Program-made: the position numbers and the translations under genes
The notes under the pieces: model-generated
Seen by the model: the letters and a program-made list of their open reading frames with translations, nothing else
What the model was told of the DNA's origin: nothing
The model's database searches: none
Shown here: positions 59,737 through 64,000 of the stretch, in pieces
Layout of the letters: each line of letters starts with the position of its first letter
How positions within the stretch are numbered: position 1 is the stretch's first letter
From: Thuidium tamariscinum
Taxonomy: Eukaryota; Streptophyta; Bryopsida; Hypnales; Thuidiaceae
Reading direction: 5' to 3'
NCBI GenBank assembly: GCA_947034885.2
Contig: OX344749.2
Coordinates: 5,409,501 to 5,473,500 of the forward strand
Length of the DNA: 64,000 nt

Positions 59737-61218
59737 TATTTATTGCAAGAAACACTATGCAATTTCTTGTAGTATTTTGGCATTGTGTTCTTTAATTTTC
59801 TCCCACAAGTACTATATTATTAGAATTTTTTTTTAAGAAAACATGAAAAATTGTTTAATGTATACACCTCAAAGAAGAAGGTACCCTATGATGGAAAAAC
59901 TTAGGAAATTCTCTAAGTAGGAGAATAAGAAAAGTGCAAAATCTCATGAAAATGGACACATTGAAAATTTAATTTGTAAAAATTAGGATAATTAGATTTT
60001 ATAATAATTAAAAATTGTCTATTTGAGAAGAGTTAATGGTAATGAGATTTCACCAAAAGAATAGTTTTATAACCACCATCAATATTTAGAAATTGTGTGT
60101 AGTGGGAGTATTGTTTGTTCTCATATAAAGGACTTAAAATAATATATTTTTAGATTAACTTTGGTAGAAATATGATTTCCTACTATGCAAATACATCATA
60201 AAATCTCAGCTTTGGATTTATAAATTTGAGGTCTCCTAATGGGTGATTGCACAAAACACATACAAATTTTGTTGTATTTTTACCATAATCATGCTTTTTT
60301 TAGAATATTTTAAAATAAAAATAATAATTTTTGAATTCTCTTAAAATTATGTCTCAAGAATATTCTTCAAAGAAGAAGGTACTCTATGAAGGAAAATCAT
60401 AGAAAAATTCTCTAAGTAGAAGAACTAGAAAAATGCCAAATCTTAAGAAAACAAATATTTTGATGTTTTAATTAATAAAAATTAGAAAAAATAATTTAAA
60501 ATTAAAATTAAATATTTTGTTTCAAGAAATTTATAGAGATGATCATCCACCAAAAATATCACCAAATTATTTTTTTCATGTTTCAAAATGCAAGCAAAAA
60601 GAGATTGACTTTGTAGACTTCTATATCACATATTATTACCTTTTCTTAGAAATCCCTTGAACAATTATAACTAAAAATTTACCGCAAGACAGTCTCCTCT
60701 AAATTTCATCTCCAAATTTATTTCTTTGGATATTGTTTGTTCAAAAATACCCAAAATTAGTAAATGTGACATACAATTGGGAATTTGGGGGTTATTTTTG
60801 GATATGAAAACATTCTTGAGAAATTATAAAATATTAATCAAGACTTACAATAGTCATAAATACCTTGTCTATAGATTTCGAGTCATTTGGAGATAGAACG
60901 CAAAAATTATGGCCAAAAAACTAATCAGCTAGAGGCATGTGACAGAAAATAGTATAGGTGTTTTGTACAATTACCCTAACATAGTAAAAACCCCTAAACC
61001 TCATATTGTGACAAATTAACAAAAATAAAATTTAAATATAAAAAATGATTTTTTTAATCTCTATAAAATAAAGGATGTGAGAACCATCAAGTTAGAGAGG
61101 TCACTATTTATTTTATGTTCTTAGGACTTTGAAGTTTGAATTTGAAAGTTCTAGCAGAAAAGAACAATGTCACTCCAATTGTGATGGAAAACAAGACCAA
61201 TGTTTCTTGCAATAATCC
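59737..61218. mobile_element. 4-bp-TSD TIR family, copy E, host of copy F
   Basis: Left part (TATTGCAAGAAACACTATGC, then CTCCCACAAGTACTAT) and right part (GTTAGAGAGGTCACTATTT.. to AATGTTTCTTGCAATAATCC) match the two halves of copy B. Copy F separates them. Confidence 0.65.
60241..60976. mobile_element. 4-bp-TSD TIR family, copy F, nested in copy E
   Basis: 736 bp, GGGTGATTGCACAAAACACA to the inverted TGTTTTGTACAATTACCC. Flanks TAAT and TAAC fit a 4-bp duplication with one change. Sequence resembles copies C and D. Confidence 0.75.
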
Positions 61219-62264
61219 TAAAATGGAATTGAAACACAATAGTTCCAATAATGAGATTGTTCTAGCAACTAAACATATCCTTGTTTTAAATTTTTTTCTG
61301 AAAGATTGTGAAAATTACATTCAAAAATGAATCCTATAAGTTGTTTTTTCAAGAGGGTGTTTAGATTGCCCATGAATTTCTCATTCTTTAGTCCAAATAG
61401 AATGAATCAAAGCTTTAGATGCAAACAAAAATATTTTAATTTATAAAAAAATTAATTAAATTTTGGCTTTTTGCAAAAAAAATTTGCTTCCTATCAAGTT
61501 CAATTTTGGGCTCTTTTATACTGTAACTTTTGCTCGAATATACCAATTGAAATAAAATTATATTCCTACAATACTAATCAATGTTTCTATCTTATGGCAT
61601 AGTTTCAAAAACTTTCATCAAAAATTGAAGTCATAGGAACTTGCCCAAAGTCCATTTTATCCCCTAAGAGGACAATTATCCTGTAACCCCCCTCAACACC
61701 CAAGGGGCTCAAAAGTAGCCTCACGTAGTATGGAAGTCCAATTCAAAGTACTATACTTTTTGCATCCAATGTCCAAATTCAATAAAATTTGTTAGAAAAG
61801 TTGCACATGCTACTCTAGTTTGTGAAGTAAAATTTTCAAATCAATCCAAAAATATATACATATATAGGAAGCCAATCAAAGTTCACAGCTTCAATTTGAG
61901 TTCACCAAACCGTAATTGATGGTTGCAACTTTGGGGGATTGTATCCCCTTCATCCAATGTTTGTTTTCAATAAAATTTGTTGAATTGTATTCCTCTAGAA
62001 GTATAGTTAGTGTATTAAAAGTTTCATGGCAATCCAAATTGTTCTGAATGTTTAGGAGCAATTCAAAGTTCAAAAATTAAACTAGACATTGTTGGAGTAC
62101 AATGAATTTTTGTAGCTTGTTTCTTCTTCATATAGTGCCTATTTTTAATTACAAAAATTTTGAAAAAATTGTACACTCTAGTCTAGTTTGTGTGTCTAAA
62201 CTTTCATATCAATCTAAGAAGTTTTGAGTGACTAAAAAGCATTTTAGTAGAAGGAGGTGCAATT
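61219..62264. other. AT-rich DNA without recognisable genes
   Basis: Internal direct repeats of about 190 bp (TTCAAT(A)AAATTTGTT.. at 61780, 61970 and 62110), each followed by a phrase like TTTCA..CAATCCAA. No coding. Confidence 0.4.
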
Positions 62265-62269
62265 ATATA

Positions 62270-62433
62270 CTACAAGAGAAACTGAGTATAGTATTTTGAG
62301 TAATGACCTTTAACTAAGATTTTAATAAAAATTTACTAAAAATATTGTCTTTTTAGTAAAACTTTACTTAAAGGTCATTACTTAAAAGACTATATTCCTA
62401 GGACTATATTTAAAACACCCCTTTCTCTTGTAG
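62270..62433. mobile_element. Small palindromic MITE
   Basis: Ends CTACAAGAGAAA and complement, flanked by TA (or TATA) on both sides; inner arms TAATGACCTTTAA and complement. About 164 bp, imperfect hairpin. Superfamily uncertain (Stowaway-like by TA, or CACTA-like by ACTACAAG). Confidence 0.6.
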
Positions 62434-63760
62434 TATATAGATGTATTTTTTTGCTATTTAAGGAACATTTTGCAAACACAATTAGGCAATTGAATGACTT
62501 TTTTTTCACCAATGTATTTGTATGTTGATTTTAAATCATTTTTTACTTTAAATTTTTTTTCATTTGAGTAGGTTTAGAAAAGAAGTTTTACCTCCAAATG
62601 ATTTCTTTTTGTAAAGTTTCAAAATCTTCTTTCAATACTAAAACATTATAATATTACAATCTATGGGACCAAATGACTCTAAATTTGATTCACATCATCT
62701 ACAACATGCACACTATAAGATTGTATAGTTGAGATTTTCAAATGTTAGTGACGTGTAGATTTATAAGGCTCAAAAAGTGAGGATGTTTTTACACCCAAAG
62801 AGGCCTTGGGCCTTGAGGGGTGAAGGGTTAACCCCTTAGTGTCTCAAAAGACAGTGGCAAAAGAAATGGAATAACTTGAAGTGTGTTTTGTGACTGAAAA
62901 CTTCACCGTAGAAATTTGCAAAGAGCTTCTTGACAAGTACAAGTGTGCAATTTTTGGAAAAATTCACCGTATGGATTCAAAGATTATAAACTTTGATGAA
63001 GGAGATCTTGTAGGAATCTTCAACCTTTTCTAGCATAATGAATCTTTCAAAATTTCCTGAGGACAAAGCATGAATCAAATTTTACACATAATGTATAATA
63101 CAAAGATAAGAATGTCGGGGGAAAAAATGGGAAAAGGCATAAAATCTCAATTTCTACATTTGCTGGAAGTTTCACAATTCTATTGGTGACAAAGTGCATT
63201 TTTCAAACTTGTTGGCAATTTGGTGTATTGCGTATGCCATAAAGGGCAATTATGATCCATATAGGTGCATTTGTGGTACACTACCGCTTTAAACATGTAT
63301 TCAAGTTTCTATTTTATGCACTTGTACACTATTTAGTTGAAATTTGCTTCCAATTTCAATTCAAGACTTTCTTCAATCTTCCACATCTTGAAAATGTCCA
63401 TTGTGACGTTGAGGGGTTCATTTCCTACAATAAAGCAATATCAATTCCTCACTAGCCAATTTCCTACATATTCAAATTATCCTTAGCTAAAAAGTCACAT
63501 TAGAAACCATCTTTTTTGGTCATTGGAAGGCCTTTATGGGACAATCAATTGGGAAAAAAAAAGATAGCAACTAGGTTGTCTAATGTGTAACAAATGGTGC
63601 CATATTCTCAACTAATTATGTCAAAATTTCCATGAGTGTAGCCAATGGAAAAGGTTTAGACAACAAATGAGATGGAATGCATTCAATTCAAGATTGAATT
63701 GATATTGTACTTGATCACATCAATAAACTAAAATTATCTATTATAAGCATTGTAGTTGAC
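62434..63760. other. AT-rich DNA, with one TTAA-CCCC end
   Basis: No gene. TTAACCCCTTAGTGTCTC at 62828 resembles the ends of the TTAA-type elements; no partner end seen before the window closes. Confidence 0.4.
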
Positions 63761-64000
63761 AATGGGGAGGTTGCAAGAAATCCCATTCACTTTTTGTAGA
63801 TTTAAATTGCCCAAATTGAATTTTTTTGCTTAGTACTAAAAATACTAGGAGTATTTTGAAACAAAACAATCTCAGTTGTTGATCTAAAAATTGATGGGTG
63901 AAAGTACCATTGTGAGTAATATGACTACTTGAAAGTATCCAAATAGTACTATGTAAAAAAAATTCAATTTGTTATTAAAAAATATGGATACAATGAGGTA
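63760..64000 (+). mobile_element. Possible left part of another 4-bp-TSD TIR copy
   Basis: GGAGGTTGCAAGAAATCCC at about 63760 and AGGAGTATTTTGAAA downstream resemble the left part of the family. It runs off the window. Confidence 0.3.

Noticed and set aside
1-64000. tRNA, rRNA or organelle-derived genes
   Set aside because: I looked for tRNA-like cloverleaf signatures and rRNA-like text and saw none that I could support by eye.

Overview
The window looks like nuclear DNA of a land plant: AT-rich, with spliceosomal introns (GT donors, polypyrimidine/AG acceptors) and the usual plant transposon classes nested in one another (Ty3/gypsy chromovirus, Ty1/copia, CACTA, PIF/Harbinger and other MITEs). 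I cannot name the species. Two VWA/Cache membrane-protein genes and a chromovirus that appears to self-prime suggest a non-flowering lineage such as a bryophyte, lycophyte or fern; this is inference.

0-16 kb: three loci, each headed by a 270-350 bp GC/CpG-rich array of an imperfect unit (core CCGCGGTCGCC, spacing about 20-25 bp) that stands out in very AT-rich DNA. The arrays sit 5' of open frames at 502-1 (-), 7070-8560 (+) and 15375-12892 (-), with the motif in the same main orientation relative to each frame. The second and third frames encode members of one unrecognised family (shared block WCHIDKLFPxWRH). The third also carries a RING-H2-like finger and is broken by three in-frame stops. 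Loci 1 and 2 share a further 31-bp block between array and start codon. A SUVH-type SRA-domain pseudogene and a near-perfect hairpin MITE lie at 1.8-2.6 kb.

16.6-24.0 kb and 42.4-56.1 kb: two copies of a segmental duplication, each with a multi-exon minus-strand gene for a type I membrane protein with VWA and Cache domains. Each copy has insertions that the other lacks: a PIF-like MITE and a CTGG-flanked MITE in copy I, a copia element and an ATAA-flanked MITE in copy II.

24-42 kb: AT-rich DNA with a HARBI1-like transposase remnant (25.9 kb) and a decayed MULE-like transposase gene on the minus strand (38.9 to 29.1 kb). That gene is split by a young gypsy chromovirus (30922-37102; LTRs differ at 2 of 377 sites) and by a 732-bp TIR element. 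The gypsy pol is itself split by a CACTA MITE.

56-64 kb: repeat-rich DNA with nested non-autonomous elements. One family (ends GGGTGATTGCAAGAAACAC, about 0.72-0.74 kb, 4-bp target-site duplications) recurs at least seven times across the window. Elements ending in TTAA-CCCC form a second group.

Stops that interrupt otherwise open frames in gypsy, copia and the third array-headed gene are almost all one C-to-T (or G-to-A) change from a sense codon, as expected from deamination of methylated cytosine.
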